A stretch of DNA of 26,473 bases from Pavlovales sp. CCMP2436 (GCA_026770615.1 MU631749.1:31796-58268); one strand, 5' to 3'; counted from the first letter of the stretch, positions 8,447 through 18,177 are shown. The notes: generated by a model from the letters alone, not told the origin. Program-made: numbers and translations.

Positions 8447-8953
8447 TGGGGGCCTTCGGTTAGTTTTCGACACAAAATAATTGCTGAAACCAAGGTCCGC
8501 GCCCGGGTTCAGTATCACAGATCCGTGTACGTGGGCCGCGATATTTCGACGGCATCGCATCCGCAATCCTCGTTTCACCAGTATATCCGAACGCGTCGAA
8601 GTCGCAACTCGACTCCTCGACTGGAAAGAGATCTCCGAGCGTCTTGGTTCTAGTTTGTGTCGAAAACTAACCGGGATCCTGACCCTGTCCACGCGGACGA
8701 GCAAACCACGCGCGGACGGAAGCGACGACGGGGTGTTCGGGCGCTGGCGTACTTCGAAAGCACACGCCCAGCTATCAGTATCGGCACAGCCAGTCTCACC
8801 TTCCGTGTGCCATATCTCGCCGCTCTGCGCCCGCCTGCGCGGAGGGTTATCACGTGCCAAAAGTGGGCTCGCCATCGTGATTTTGAAAATCAAAGTTTTT
8901 TTCAGTGTGTGTCGAAAACTAAAATGCGTTGAAAAGGAACCGAAGGCCCCACA
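8447..8953. mobile_element. Non-autonomous inverted-repeat element (about 0.5 kb) with TA flanks
   Basis: The left end reads TGGGGGCCTTCGGTT and the right end is its near-perfect reverse complement (AACCGAAGGCCCCACA), one base different in length. TA lies on both sides (8445-8446, 8954-8955), as in Tc1/mariner-type insertions. A sub-terminal motif, TTAGTTTTCGACACA on the left, recurs inverted at 8654-8673 and again near 8906-8919, where about 17 extra bases separate it from the right terminus. The interior has no convincing coding. Confidence 0.6.
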
Positions 8954-9274
8954 TAATTTAATAAAAACAAATCGGTGGGTGCTTAACTACCGGGTGTTGC
9001 TAAGATGTGTAGCTATATTAGTTAAATTAGCCTGTATATGTACGCCTTCAAGCTCATAGCTTGTAAGTGACTAACATATAACTAACTTATCACATAGCCC
9101 AGTGTGCCCCCTCAGCTGGCCCCAGTGTGCGGCCGCCGATGGGAGGGGTCGGTAGGTCATTTGAAGGAAATTCCAGCCCGGGTAGTAGTAGGTGGGAGGC
9201 CTGGGCCGAGCATGATAGGTAGGAGGTCTCAGTCGGGCGCCCATGGCATAATAGTATATAGACCTCATCCCAAG
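8954..9274. other. Non-coding stretch before the repeat cluster
   Basis: AT-rich DNA (8954-9100) is followed by GC-richer sequence. No conserved protein, RNA or inverted repeat is evident. Confidence 0.3.
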
Positions 9275-9556
9275 CGAGCGCAGCCGACTAAGGCACGCAG
9301 CAGGCAATGGGCGACGCAGCGCTCAGACCAGCACAACATTCAGAACAGTCAGACGCCAGCTTGAATCCCTATCATAAATATAGACCTCTTCCACCGCGCC
9401 TCCGCGCGGTTGCTCGCGCCATGCGCGCGCGAACGACGCAGCGCTCAGACCAGCACAACATTCAGAACAGTCAGACGCCAGCTTGAATCCCTATCATAAA
9501 TATAGACCTCATCCACCGCGCCTCCGCGCGGTTGCTCGCGCCATGCGCGCGCGAAC
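9275..9556 (+). repeat. 122-bp tandem repeat plus dispersed-repeat leader
   Basis: Two units of 122 bp (9313-9434, 9435-9556) start GACGCAGCGCTCAGACC and are almost identical; the only clear difference is CTCT versus CTCA near the middle. The leader (9275-9312, with GCAGCCGACTAAGGCACG) and the unit start recur at 11437-11546 after the gap. A shorter piece (CAGTCAGACGCCAG) recurs at 10519. No coding is supported. Confidence 0.75.
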
Positions 9557-10113
9557 GAGTTCATGGCATTCCAAACCCAAACCTGCCATCAAGTGGACTA
9601 GCTCGCACTCGACGTCTCGGTCCTTCGGCTCCTTCTTCAACCAGTCCTTCCAACGCGCCCCCGCGCTGCAGTCCGCGCCCCGCACGCGCGAACGAGTTCA
9701 CGGCATTCAAAACCCCGTCGCTTCCTAGCGACACGCCACCAATGAACTCGTTCGTTCGCGCACTGCCCGGCGGCCTCGCGTTGTCGGACGACAGTTCGAC
9801 CCCTTCGGCTCCCTCTCCAACTCCTTCGGCTCCCTTTTCAACCAGTCCTTTCAACGCGCCCCCGCGCTGCGGCCCGCGCCCTGCACGCGCAAACGAGTTC
9901 TCGACATTCAAAACCCCATCGCTTCCCAGCGATCGTCACCGGTGGGATCACCAATGGACTCGCTTTCTCGCGCACTGTCGGGTGGCCCCGCGTTGCGCAG
10001 CGACTCCAGCGCTTTGTTTTCGGCTTCCTCATCATCCACCACTTCTACCAGCTTCCCACTTCGGCGTAGCGCGTAGGAGCCTGCGTCGGAGCGCTAAGAT
10101 TAGCCTGACTTGA
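9533..10113 (+). other. Repetitive Ser/Pro-rich open frame of doubtful coding status
   Basis: A 193-codon frame contains a repeated block: APPRCSPRPARANEFTAFKT, then APPRCGPRPARANEFSTFKT about 201 bp later (units starting at 9621 and 9822). A second reading frame shows another repeated pair, NSFVRALPGG and DSLSRALSGG. The third part overlaps an inverted repeat at 9990-10156. I recognise no domain. It may be a decayed repetitive protein gene or simply an open frame through a repeat. Confidence 0.25.
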
Positions 10114-10502
10114 ACTTGAAACGTACCGCCAGCCCGAACCCCCCTACATTAATATAGAGCAGTCTGAGGTCTAGGAGCACTGGATCGAATGGAGCTGAGG
10201 TTCTATTATTTGAAGGGGTTTCTGTCTGGCGGTCTTTCAAGCAGTTCAGTCAAGCTGATCTTACGCGCTACGCAGAATTGGGCGCGCGGAAACTGGTAGA
10301 AGTGGTGGATGATGAATAAGCCAAAAACAAAGCGCTGACGTCGCTGCGCAACGCGTGAAATTATTTATATATAAACTTATATTGATGTAGGGGGGTTCGG
10401 GCTGGCGGTACGTTTCAAGTTCACGTCAGGCTGATCTTAGCGCTCCGACGCAGGCTCCTTCGCGCTACGCCGAAGTGAGGAGCTGGTAGAAGTGGTGGAT
10501 GA
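9990..10502. repeat. Inverted-repeat cluster with 125-bp arms and an internal diverged copy
   Basis: The segment 10032-10156 is repeated in reverse complement at 10378-10502 over about 125 bp with only scattered mismatches. A more diverged inverted copy with internal deletions lies between them (10207-10353) and pairs with a longer left part starting near 9990. AT-rich TATA-containing ends (AATATA, TTATAT) bound the arms. It could be an inverted-repeat transposon with an internal copy, or a folded-back pair. Confidence 0.65.
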
Positions 10503-10876
10503 ACTTATATATACTAAAGCAGTCAGACGCCAGATTGAATCCCTATCAGAAATACACCAAATAAAGTGTTATACATACATGAACTCGGCAGGGCTGCGGC
10601 GGCCAAGGCGCGGCCGGGGCGGGGCGTGGGGCCGGGGTGCACACACTCACACCCTTTGGTGTGAGTGCTGGTGCATGAGGGTTTGGGTCGATCGCTCGAT
10701 CTCAGCCTGACGTCGACCAAGCCAGTGTCTGATTAACACTTGTTGAACCATGCTGAGCCGCTATGTAATAGCTCGTGCCCAGGACAGGGTATTCGGCCTC
10801 GCACTACCCGGCCCCCACCTAAACGGCCCGAACGCCAGCATCGGCCCGATCGAGGCCAAGCTCAACACCGTCAAGC
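10503..10876. other. Unassigned stretch up to the gap
   Basis: It contains a partial copy of the dispersed repeat (about 10519-10546) and a perfect hairpin: CACTCACACC at 10644-10653, loop CTTT, GGTGTGAGTG at 10658-10667. A 43-codon frame beginning MLSRYVIARAQDRVFGLALP at 10750 runs into the gap. Its composition is coding-like, but it matches nothing I know. Confidence 0.3.
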
Positions 10877-11436
10877 NNNNNNNNNNNNNNNNNNNNNNNN
10901 NNNNNNNNNNNNNNNNNNNNNNNNNNNNNNNNNNNNNNNNNNNNNNNNNNNNNNNNNNNNNNNNNNNNNNNNNNNNNNNNNNNNNNNNNNNNNNNNNNNN
11001 NNNNNNNNNNNNNNNNNNNNNNNNNNNNNNNNNNNNNNNNNNNNNNNNNNNNNNNNNNNNNNNNNNNNNNNNNNNNNNNNNNNNNNNNNNNNNNNNNNNN
11101 NNNNNNNNNNNNNNNNNNNNNNNNNNNNNNNNNNNNNNNNNNNNNNNNNNNNNNNNNNNNNNNNNNNNNNNNNNNNNNNNNNNNNNNNNNNNNNNNNNNN
11201 NNNNNNNNNNNNNNNNNNNNNNNNNNNNNNNNNNNNNNNNNNNNNNNNNNNNNNNNNNNNNNNNNNNNNNNNNNNNNNNNNNNNNNNNNNNNNNNNNNNN
11301 NNNNNNNNNNNNNNNNNNNNNNNNNNNNNNNNNNNNNNNNNNNNNNNNNNNNNNNNNNNNNNNNNNNNNNNNNNNNNNNNNNNNNNNNNNNNNNNNNNNN
11401 NNNNNNNNNNNNNNNNNNNNNNNNNNNNNNNNNNNN
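10877..11436. other. Assembly gap (560 N)
   Basis: All bases are N. The right flank is a further copy of the dispersed repeat found at 9275-9434, which suggests the assembly broke in repeats. Open frames spanning this gap are meaningless. Confidence 0.99.
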
Positions 11437-11546
11437 CGCCCAAGCCAGCGCAGCCGACTAAGGCACGCAGCAGGCAATGGGCGACGCAGCGCTCAGACCA
11501 GCACAACATTCAGAACAGTCAGACGCCAGCTTGAATCCCTATCATG
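11437..11546 (+). repeat. Dispersed repeat copy at the right edge of the gap
   Basis: About 110 bp match 9278-9385 almost exactly, including GCAGCCGACTAAGGCACG and CAGCTTGAATCCCTATCAT, then diverge. The same family lies left of the gap. Confidence 0.75.
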
Positions 11547-11894
11547 AACATAATGGCCTGCTAGAACACCCTAAAGCTGGCGCCACGAGACTTCCACCGC
11601 CACTTCTCCTTCGTGCATCGGTACAGTAGTCAACTTCAGGACCATTTTTCGGAAGAGCGGCCAGAACTTATGCGCAGGATCGCAGCGGCGCGATGCGACG
11701 AGCCATTGTGCACGATTCGACGGGACATGGTGCCGAGCACCACTCGAACTACTTCCTCTGCTTCTTGACCTTGGGCTGCTGCTGCTTGACGGTGGGCAGC
11801 TTATCGTCAAAGTGCTTCCCCGGGTTCTGGCGCTACTACTATTATTACTATCATTATTATTTATGATGTATTATTATTATTGTTTAACTAATGT
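11547..11894. other. Possible gene fragment and ATT simple repeat
   Basis: A plus-strand frame from about 11559 reads LAPRDFHRHFSFVHRY and continues for some 65 codons to a TGA near 11768. It has no upstream start (a TAG is adjacent). It looks coding-like but is unrecognised. An antisense 79-codon frame overlaps it. An imperfect ATT/ATC repeat follows at about 11834-11880. Confidence 0.2.
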
Positions 11895-12020
11895 GTGATT
11901 TGATGTGAGATCCCACATCCCCAAACACCACCCCCTTGGACCATTTTTTTTTGCCTCCCATACAAAAAAACAGTCTACGGCCCTCATTTCTCGGGATTTG
12001 AGATCTCACATCAAATCCCA
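11895..12020. mobile_element. Small inverted-repeat (MITE-like) element
   Basis: GATTTGATGTGAGATC (11897-11912) has a perfect reverse complement at 12002-12017. With flanking bases the arms reach about 21 bp with two mismatches. The interior has T and A runs and no coding. I cannot identify a clear target-site duplication. Confidence 0.45.
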
Positions 12021-12490
12021 AATTCTTATCTTTTAAAATAGCAAGCTCCCTCTCAGTTTATTATCATTAAGTTCTTAATATGTCGCTCCGGAATTAAGTT
12101 TAAAAAGTCACACGTAATAGGTGTATACCCCTGTTTTGAGTTAGTTGCAGCACCGGGTCGGCGCCGTCGAGAGGAACACACCGCAACCAATAAATTTTGC
12201 ACGTAATTAAATCAAACCTTCGACGAGGTTAAAATATTTAATAATTTTATGTCTTTATTATTTATGACGCTCATTGGAGATTTTTGGGGCCACTTTTTTT
12301 TTCTCAAGCGCCCGCGCCCACGCGCCCACGCACCCACGCGCCCACGCGCCCACGCGCCCACGCGCCCACGCCCGCGCCCGGCCCAATCCCCGCCTCCGGC
12401 CACGAATATAAATGAAAGTTTGGCTAAAAAATTCCGTACCGCCTCCGGTTCGTGAGTTACTCCGCAGGATTTTCACCGGACTTTTTCGCC
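12021..12490. other. AT-rich spacer with an octamer minisatellite (12309-12376)
   Basis: No gene is seen. At about 12309-12376 the octamer CGCGCCCA repeats in tandem with small variants after a T-run. Short frames across it on both strands (RPRAHAPT and GRVGAWAR patterns) are artefacts of the repeat. Confidence 0.6.
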
Positions 12491-13660
12491 CTAGGCATAG
12501 GTACGGAGAAGACTGAATAACGCATGCGCGCGTCTGTCAATGTGCTGAGAGCAGCCTGTCGTGGCTGTCTGCTGTCCATGTCCAGGATAGATCCGCTCAA
12601 GAGCGAGCGCTGAAGCAACTGCTTGTTCACGATGCCTAATCTCGTCGACCAAAGAGCCAGCCAGTCGGCCTCCGCCGCAAGCTTGCGGCGAGACTGGGCT
12701 TCCAGCTCGGCGTTCGACGTGGGCCTTAGACGTTTGGGTGAAGGTCAGACTGTGTCCTCTTCCCGAGGCGGTCGAGGATCTGCTGGGACGGCGCCCTCGG
12801 CTGCGCGCCCCGTCCTCCCTGGTTGCCTCTGCCGCGGTGCCCCTGGCGAAGCCACGGCCTGGGGTGGCAGCGCTGCCACCGTAGTCTCCTCCGCCGCGCC
12901 CCCCCTGCGGCTTGGCAGTGGTGGCGTGGGCGGTGCATCCCTTCCCAGCTGAGGAGAACTGCCCCATGGGCACGACGGCGTGGTACCGTGGCGGGAGCTG
13001 GTCTCCCGGCATGTAGATGGTGGCCTGCATCTTGGACTGCTCGTCCAGGCCCATCACTACTCATCCATGCTGGGAGAAGTCCACTATCGCCCCCATTGGC
13101 TTGAAAGCGACCGTGATGCCCTCGGACGTGAAAGCCTGCACGGCGAGGAGGGGCATCTCCATGTTCGGAGCTACCCAGCATAGCATGCGTACTGCCTGCG
13201 TGATGCCAGTGTGCTGGCACTTCAGGTCCATCAGGACCATGCCCTTCTCCCTGATGTCCAGGATGCGGCCATCGCCCCAGCGGACGCGGCCCTTCATCTT
13301 TCTCCTGGAGTGGAGCAGCTCTCTCGATGCCATGCTTACTGTGGCACCGGAGTCGAACACAGCGTGTGTGGGCACGATGAAACTGTCACCGGCCACGCGG
13401 CGGGCCTCACGCTGCGTCGACGCAAGGTCGTATGCGTCCGTGCTGTCGGGGTAGCTGAACCGCTGGTGGCGCCAGTCGAGTTCCGGCACGGACTCCGAAT
13501 CGAAGTGCGCTTTGCAGTCGTCACCAAACTCGGCGTCTGCCCTGCGCGCCTTCTCGTGCGCGGGCTCCCGACCTCGAGACGAGCTTGCGGCGCGAGTTGA
13601 TGAACATGTTGTCCACGTCCGAGTCGCTGCTCGGCTTCTCCTCCCAGGAGAAGATGGCAC
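12491..13660 (-). pseudogene. LTR-type retroelement aspartic protease region
   Basis: The frame contains FIVPTHAVFDSGATVSMASR. The DSGA triad with a following Ser and hydrophobic residues is the active-site signature of retropepsin-like proteases. It is preceded by an acidic stretch (ADAEFGDDCKAHFDSES) and followed by VRWGDGRILDIREKG and VLMDLKCQHTG strands. TGA 13061-13063 interrupts the frame, which continues with VVMGLDEQSKMQATIYMPGDQ and then a Gly/Arg-rich, doubtful tail. No integrase or RT follows, so the element is truncated or decayed at this end. Copia-type order (gag, protease) is likely but unproven. Confidence 0.65.
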
Positions 13661-14709
13661 GCATCCGCCGCTCGGGTGGGTGGCTCACCCGCCGGATGGT
13701 GGCCACGTCTGCGTTGGGGAAACCCATATCACGCAGAACTGCTGCGCTGTGTTCTCTCCCCGACCCACTCCGCGAGTAGAACGATCGTTGTAGCGCACGT
13801 GTGGAAGTCATTGTCCTTGTCGCGTACGATCTGGATGTAGCGTAGCGTCTTCGCAACGAGCCGCCCAAGCTTCTTGACCACTTTCGTGTTGAGGCTGACG
13901 CGAGGGTCGAGCAGGTGACCCACACGGTCTGGCTTGCAGCCATCAGCCTTGACTTTGCTGTCGAACCATGCACTCGGCTTTGCGGTCGGAGGGCATCGGA
14001 AATTGCGGCGGTCGAAGTTTAGCAGTCCCAGCAAGCTGTCCACTTGCGGGGGCTTAATCGGCTCCTCCGCGTCGCTGTCAGAATCGGAGTTTTCTTTTAG
14101 CTCTGGCACTTCCTCAGATCTGGCACGCCCTCGTCCGCCAGCTGCGGTCTCGGTGCGCTGCGCATCAGCGCGCTTCCCAGCTGGGTCGGCGGCTGCGGCT
14201 TCGATGCGCGTGGCGGCGGCAAGCTTCTCAGCTGGGTAGGCGGCAGCGGCGACACGCTCTCGGTCGGCGTCTGCAGTGCAGCAGGCTCGCCGTCGTCCAA
14301 ATCTCGGTTTTTGAAATTGAACCTGTCGAGGTCAAACGCTATCACTCCTCTCGAGCAGGCGTCCCCTGTCGGCTCCAATCCGAGGCACACCACTGTCTGT
14401 GGCATGTCATCGGCAGCTCCCTTGGAACCCATCTCGTTGGTCTCGGCCGTAGGCTTGTTAAGAAGACTCAAAGGCTTGTCTGAATCCAGAAAGGCTTGTT
14501 GAGGACGCACAAAGTCTCGATCTCCGCGCATGTAGGTTTGTTGATGGCGAGGAAGGGCTTGTTCTCCACTCCCAAAGTCAGCGAGTTGAGGCCCACCTTG
14601 TAGTCCTTGGGCGAAGGCTTGTTCTCCTTGCGTCCCTCACGTGCGGCCACCACCGAGTCGCAGGCAGCAAACAGGCTGTCCGCTTCTGCCAGCAGAAAGA
14701 ACTCGTCTA
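13661..14709 (-). pseudogene. Central gag/linker region of the minus-strand LTR-type element, frameshifted
   Basis: Coding character passes through three frames. 14707-14480 reads DEFFLLAEADSLF and has NKP-containing motifs (ENKPSP, VENKPF, INKPT, VLNKPF). After a frame change near 14480 it continues LDSDKPLSLLNKPTAE and FDLDRFNFKNRDLDDGEP. Near 14110 it shifts again to PELKENSDSDSDAEEPIKPP, DSLLGLLNFDRR and KTLRYIQIVRDKDNDFHTC. Near 13760 it shifts to GFPNADVATIRRVSHPPERR. I do not recognise a domain. The spacing between a CCHC knuckle and the protease suits a linker within a gag-protease polyprotein. Confidence 0.5.
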
Positions 14710-14787
14710 CTGGAGAAATGGGGGTTAGGGCCTAGCGGAGAGATTTTACCTACCGTGTTACCCCCTCTACCTCTCTCCACAGCTCAC
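14710..14787 (-). other. Candidate GT-AG intron (78 bp)
   Basis: On the minus strand, GATGG/GTGAGC is the donor and TTTCTCCAG/TAGACGAG the acceptor. Good coding lies on both sides (KKAHLVHSQDG upstream, DEFFLLAEADS downstream). Removing exactly these 78 bases leaves the downstream frame one base off, so either an indel is present or the true junction differs slightly. Confidence 0.4.
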
Positions 14788-15392
14788 CCATCTTGACTAT
14801 GTACTAGATGGGCCTTCTTGCTCTCATAGATTGTGGATAGTGCGTTGGTAGGAGTAGACAGAGGGCACAGCACCTCTCCGTTTGGCCCGACCTCGAGCTC
14901 GAGCATCAGCTCGTGCTGCGGCAGCAGCTCGTGCGGCTCGAACAGCGGCTTGCGTGGCTCGTGCTGCGGCGGCGGCCACTCGAATAGATCGAATTGTTTC
15001 GTCGCTGCCCCCGCAAGGGCAGTGGAGCGAGAGTCGGCACGGAAGATGTTCGCAGCCTTGTCCTCCTCTACTCTGTCCGCCCAACTGTCGTTGCTGAAGC
15101 CAAACGAGAGCGCCGCGCGGCTGTCCCAGAGGCGCGAATCCCGCGCTTCCTTGCCCTGCTCGTCACGCTTCTGTTTCATGAAGAGAATGTGCTTCTGCTG
15201 CGCAGCATGCGCTCCGGGCTTCGTGCACTTGCCCACGAAGTGGTCGAGGCTGCCGCAGTTGATACAGGCCCCATTCCCGGGGTATGCCTGCTGCAGCTTG
15301 CGCGTGTCTGCGTGGTCAGCCACGGTGCGCTTCTCGTAGACCGGCTGGGCAAGGGTCGGCGGCCGCTTGCTCAGCAGCTTGCCGTCTGCCTG
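14788..15392 (-). pseudogene. Gag segment with CCHC zinc knuckle
   Basis: The frame opens after TAA 15408-15410, near a possible acceptor (ACACAG/GCAGAC at about 15390). It reads ADGKLLSKRPPTLAQPVYEK, then CINCGSLDHFVGKC, an exact C-x2-C-x4-H-x4-C knuckle of the kind that binds RNA in LTR-retroelement Gag proteins. An acidic, Glu/Pro/His-rich tail follows (EWPPPQHEPRKPLFEPHELL). It is in the same frame as the gag N-terminal region upstream, from which it is separated by stops at 15462 and 15408, possibly an intron. Confidence 0.65.
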
Positions 15393-15461
15393 TGTGTAAG
15401 TTTCTAGTTAAACGTCCGTCCCCGGGAGGATCTCACTGGATTTAAGTGTTGAAAAAAACAC

Positions 15462-16973
15462 TCAGATCCAGAAATCCACCCCGAGCACACGGATACCGTC
15501 CCCACCGCTGATCAGTTCAGCCACACGACGATCGACGACTGACGACTCTCGACTGGCGCGCTGACCGACCTCCACTGCTTTCTCTCGCGTCGTCTGAGCC
15601 CGTGCAAACGTGCGCGGCGTCGGACGGTTCGGTGAGCGGTCGGCTGTCGCCGCCCTCGCGCTCTCCAGACGCGCCCCCTTCTGCCCCCCAAACCGGTCGG
15701 GGGGCTGCCCGGGGACGGGCGTGTCCACAATGTTGCGGACCACCGTCTTGAGCTCGGCCACCGTCTCCGCAGTGACGATCTCGGGCGGCACGCGCATGGC
15801 CTCCGTGTAGAGATTCAACCACCGGGCTCCGGCCGGTAGGCTCTTGAAGAGGCGGAAGTACGCGAGCGAGGCGAGGAAGTTCTTGAACTTCAGCATGTGC
15901 ATCTCGAGGCGCTTGATCAGCGCCGCCTCGGCCATGAAGAACCGCTCGACATCAACGGGCCGTTCCGTCGGTTCACCGAGTGTGAGCACCGCTTTGCCAA
16001 AAGTGGACCCAAAGGTGACTGCCTATTTCAGGTCTTTCATCGACATTATCACGTTGGACATGCGGCTCTCGAAGCCGGCGTCCTCCCACAGGCCCGTCTG
16101 CCTCTTCCTCTTGAGCCTTGCCCAAGTGTCGAGGATGAAGAGGCCCGAGAGAGTTCTGGACGCCCACTCCAAACTGGAATTCCAGATCGCGCAAGTCAGC
16201 TTGTCCAGCGTGCCAAACTTGGCTGCCGAGAGGAGCTTCTCGGTCGCGGCCTCCGCCTCGAAGTTGATGGTGACCATGCTGGCCTCGAGAGCGACCTGGA
16301 GGTCTTTCGACGACTTGTCGATCTCCTCGAGGTGGACGCGCCGGGCCATCGCCGAGCGCTCGTTGAGTTCGGAAAGAAGAGCTGCAGTGTCCCGGAACTC
16401 GACGCTTGGCTCCGAGGCCAGCGCATCTGCGCCGTCTCCATCCACGCTCTCGGTCGGTGTCCGCAGCGAAGCGCACTGCGTCTCGATCTCCGCGAGCTTC
16501 GCCTCAAGCTTGAGGTTGACCTCCGAGATGAGCTTGGCCAGCTTGCTGCTCGCCGATATCTCCTTCTCTTCGATTTTGCTCTCGGCGGTGCGCGTGTTGA
16601 GCTCGATCATCCGGTGGAGATGGTGAACATCATCGAGCATCTTCTCGAACTTGTCCCCGGGCTTGCTCTCGAACTGCTCGGCGAAGTCCGCGTACTCCAT
16701 GCTCGTCGGCGCGGCTCCGTCCTCGTTCCAGCAGATGATCTTGGTCGAGATCAGCGCGCCCAGGGAGTCACACATCCAGCGGCACAGTGACGCCCACAAG
16801 CTCCCGTGGATGCTCGGGTGCACTGGGTGCTGCTCGTTCAGCAGCGTGCCAAACTTGGCCGGCAAGAGCTGCGGCTGGTCGTTGGCGATGACATCCGCCA
16901 CCACTTGGTCAAAAGGATCCGACTTTGAGGTCAACCCAGGAGGCTTTATTCCGCCCCCCTGGTATGTCGACAT
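15462..16973 (-). pseudogene. Gag-like N-terminal region with coiled coil, one in-frame TAG
   Basis: ATG at 16971-16973 (MSTYQGGGIKPPGL) opens a 316-codon frame. It has a predicted coiled coil (about residues 120-250, with KIEEKEISASSKLAKLISEV and KLEAKLAEIE), then WNSSLEWASRTLSGLFILD. TAG 16023-16025 interrupts it, but the same frame continues as AVTFGSTFGKAVLTLGE and 175 further codons (KRLEMHMLKFKNFLASLAYF, VRNIVDTPVPGQPPDRFGGQ) to TGA 15462. The organisation (structural domain, then CCHC, then protease) fits an LTR-retroelement Gag. The TAG may be a nonsense mutation or a readthrough site. Confidence 0.55.
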
Positions 16974-17205
16974 GATAGGATATACCTCTCTCTAGATCAC
17001 ACAGCAGGCCAGTAACGGTATCTGCTGAGTATAGGTGCGCGGCTCGAGCTCGAGGCGCCCCGCGGCAGGTGACTATGCTACTGCGCAATCTTGCACAGGC
17101 CAACAACGAACGAACGGCTTGCTTAAACGTAACCGAGTTACGGTTACGTTTAAGCAAGCCGAGTTACGGAATGCACAGAGCGGTCCCTAAAAACTCTAGA
17201 TACGG
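16974..17205. promoter_or_regulatory. Divergent spacer with a perfect 19-bp inverted repeat
   Basis: GGCTTGCTTAAACGTAACC (17116-17134) is mirrored exactly at 17142-17160 around GAGTTAC, and CCGAGTTACGG occurs twice (17133, 17159). The spacer separates the minus-strand gag element from the plus-strand Copia element. TCTAGAGAGAGGTATATCC lies just upstream of the gag ATG on the minus strand. No LTR can be recognised without a second copy. Confidence 0.5.
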
Positions 17206-18177
17206 TTGAAACAGAATGGAACATTCTGTTCCTGGACTCTTCCTGGACTCCATGAGTCCACTTCCGACAGTTGGGTTAAGAGCTCTCTTAACTCCGACGA
17301 CGAATGCCGCCAACCGGAAGAGTGTTGTCGCAATGGGAGAAAGGATAACTATCCAGTAAATCCCCCTGTGAGTACCCTTGAGTACTCACCCACATCCGTC
17401 GACGCTCAAGAGCGCACACGAAAGCTATCACGGTGCATCCTCGGGCAAGGAGACGGGCCATATTGCGAGGACAACAACTGCCACTTCAAGCAGTACCTCG
17501 TCACCGGGCAAGGAGACGGGCCATACTGCGAGGACAACAATTGCCACTTCAAGCAGTACCTCGTCACCCAGAAGAACCTCTACTCGGGCAGTGCGTCGAT
17601 GACCAACCCGACCGCCAAGCTCGACTCCGAGACGTACGCCGGCACACAGCGCGATGCCAATGGCGAGTCGACCTCGTGCAACTTCAACAACGACCCGCTT
17701 GACGATGACATCACCAATCGCCTGCGCGTCTCCGGCATCCTGTCTGGGTAGATCATGGACGACTCCGAGAGCTACCCGACTAAGTGCTGCACGCCGAGCT
17801 GCATCGCTCGCGCATCCGTCGGCGTCTACCAGCGCTCGACCGGCCTGTACAAGTACGCGTGCATCTTCGAGAACTGCCGTGACCAGGCCGAGGACATGTC
17901 CAACTGCAAACGCACCGCGCACTTCGCCACCGCCAAGCTCATCTCCATCCAAGACGGAGAGCCGCCCGAGCTTTGGCACGGTGACAAGGACAACTTCGTC
18001 TGCAAGGACTGCAGCACAGTAGCTTACGAGTGCTGGGAGTGTGTGCTGGTCGGCAACGACCGCCTGCGCCGCCGCAACTGCACCCTCGGCTACTTCTGCA
18101 AGCCGTGCCACACGCCAAGGGCCTACTACACTGGACCCTGGCCTACGCCGCTGCCGGCGCTGCACAGCAAGCCGTAG
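17206..18177 (+). pseudogene. Cys-rich upstream region of the Copia-like element
   Basis: One frame runs through 17206-18177 with a single TAG (17749-17751). The first part carries a duplicated GDGPYCEDNNCHFKQYLVT. The second part (ATG at 17755) is rich in cysteine pairs: CCTPSC, FENCRD, SNCKRTAH, FVCKDCSTVAYECWEC and FCKPCHTP, probably a zinc-binding domain in the gag position. It ends at TAG 18175-18177, after which the same frame continues as a Pro-rich linker toward the protease. The apparent start at 17206 is TTG, so the true start is unknown. No classical CCHC knuckle is visible, so calling it gag is inference. Confidence 0.5.
17443..17568 (+). repeat. 63-bp in-frame tandem duplication
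   Basis: GGGCAAGGAGACGGGCCATA starts two units (17443, 17506) that differ at two or three bases. They encode a 21-residue Cys/His-containing unit twice. Confidence 0.9.

Noticed and set aside
9275..9560. CRISPR array
   Set aside because: Two contiguous 122-bp units with no unique spacers, in a eukaryotic context.
10740..11547. Four open frames of 212-265 codons spanning the N run
   Set aside because: They are created by translating N as unknown residues. Only about 45 real codons precede the gap.
12249..12476. Coding frames across the CGCGCCCA octamers
   Set aside because: The protein is only the translated repeat, on both strands.
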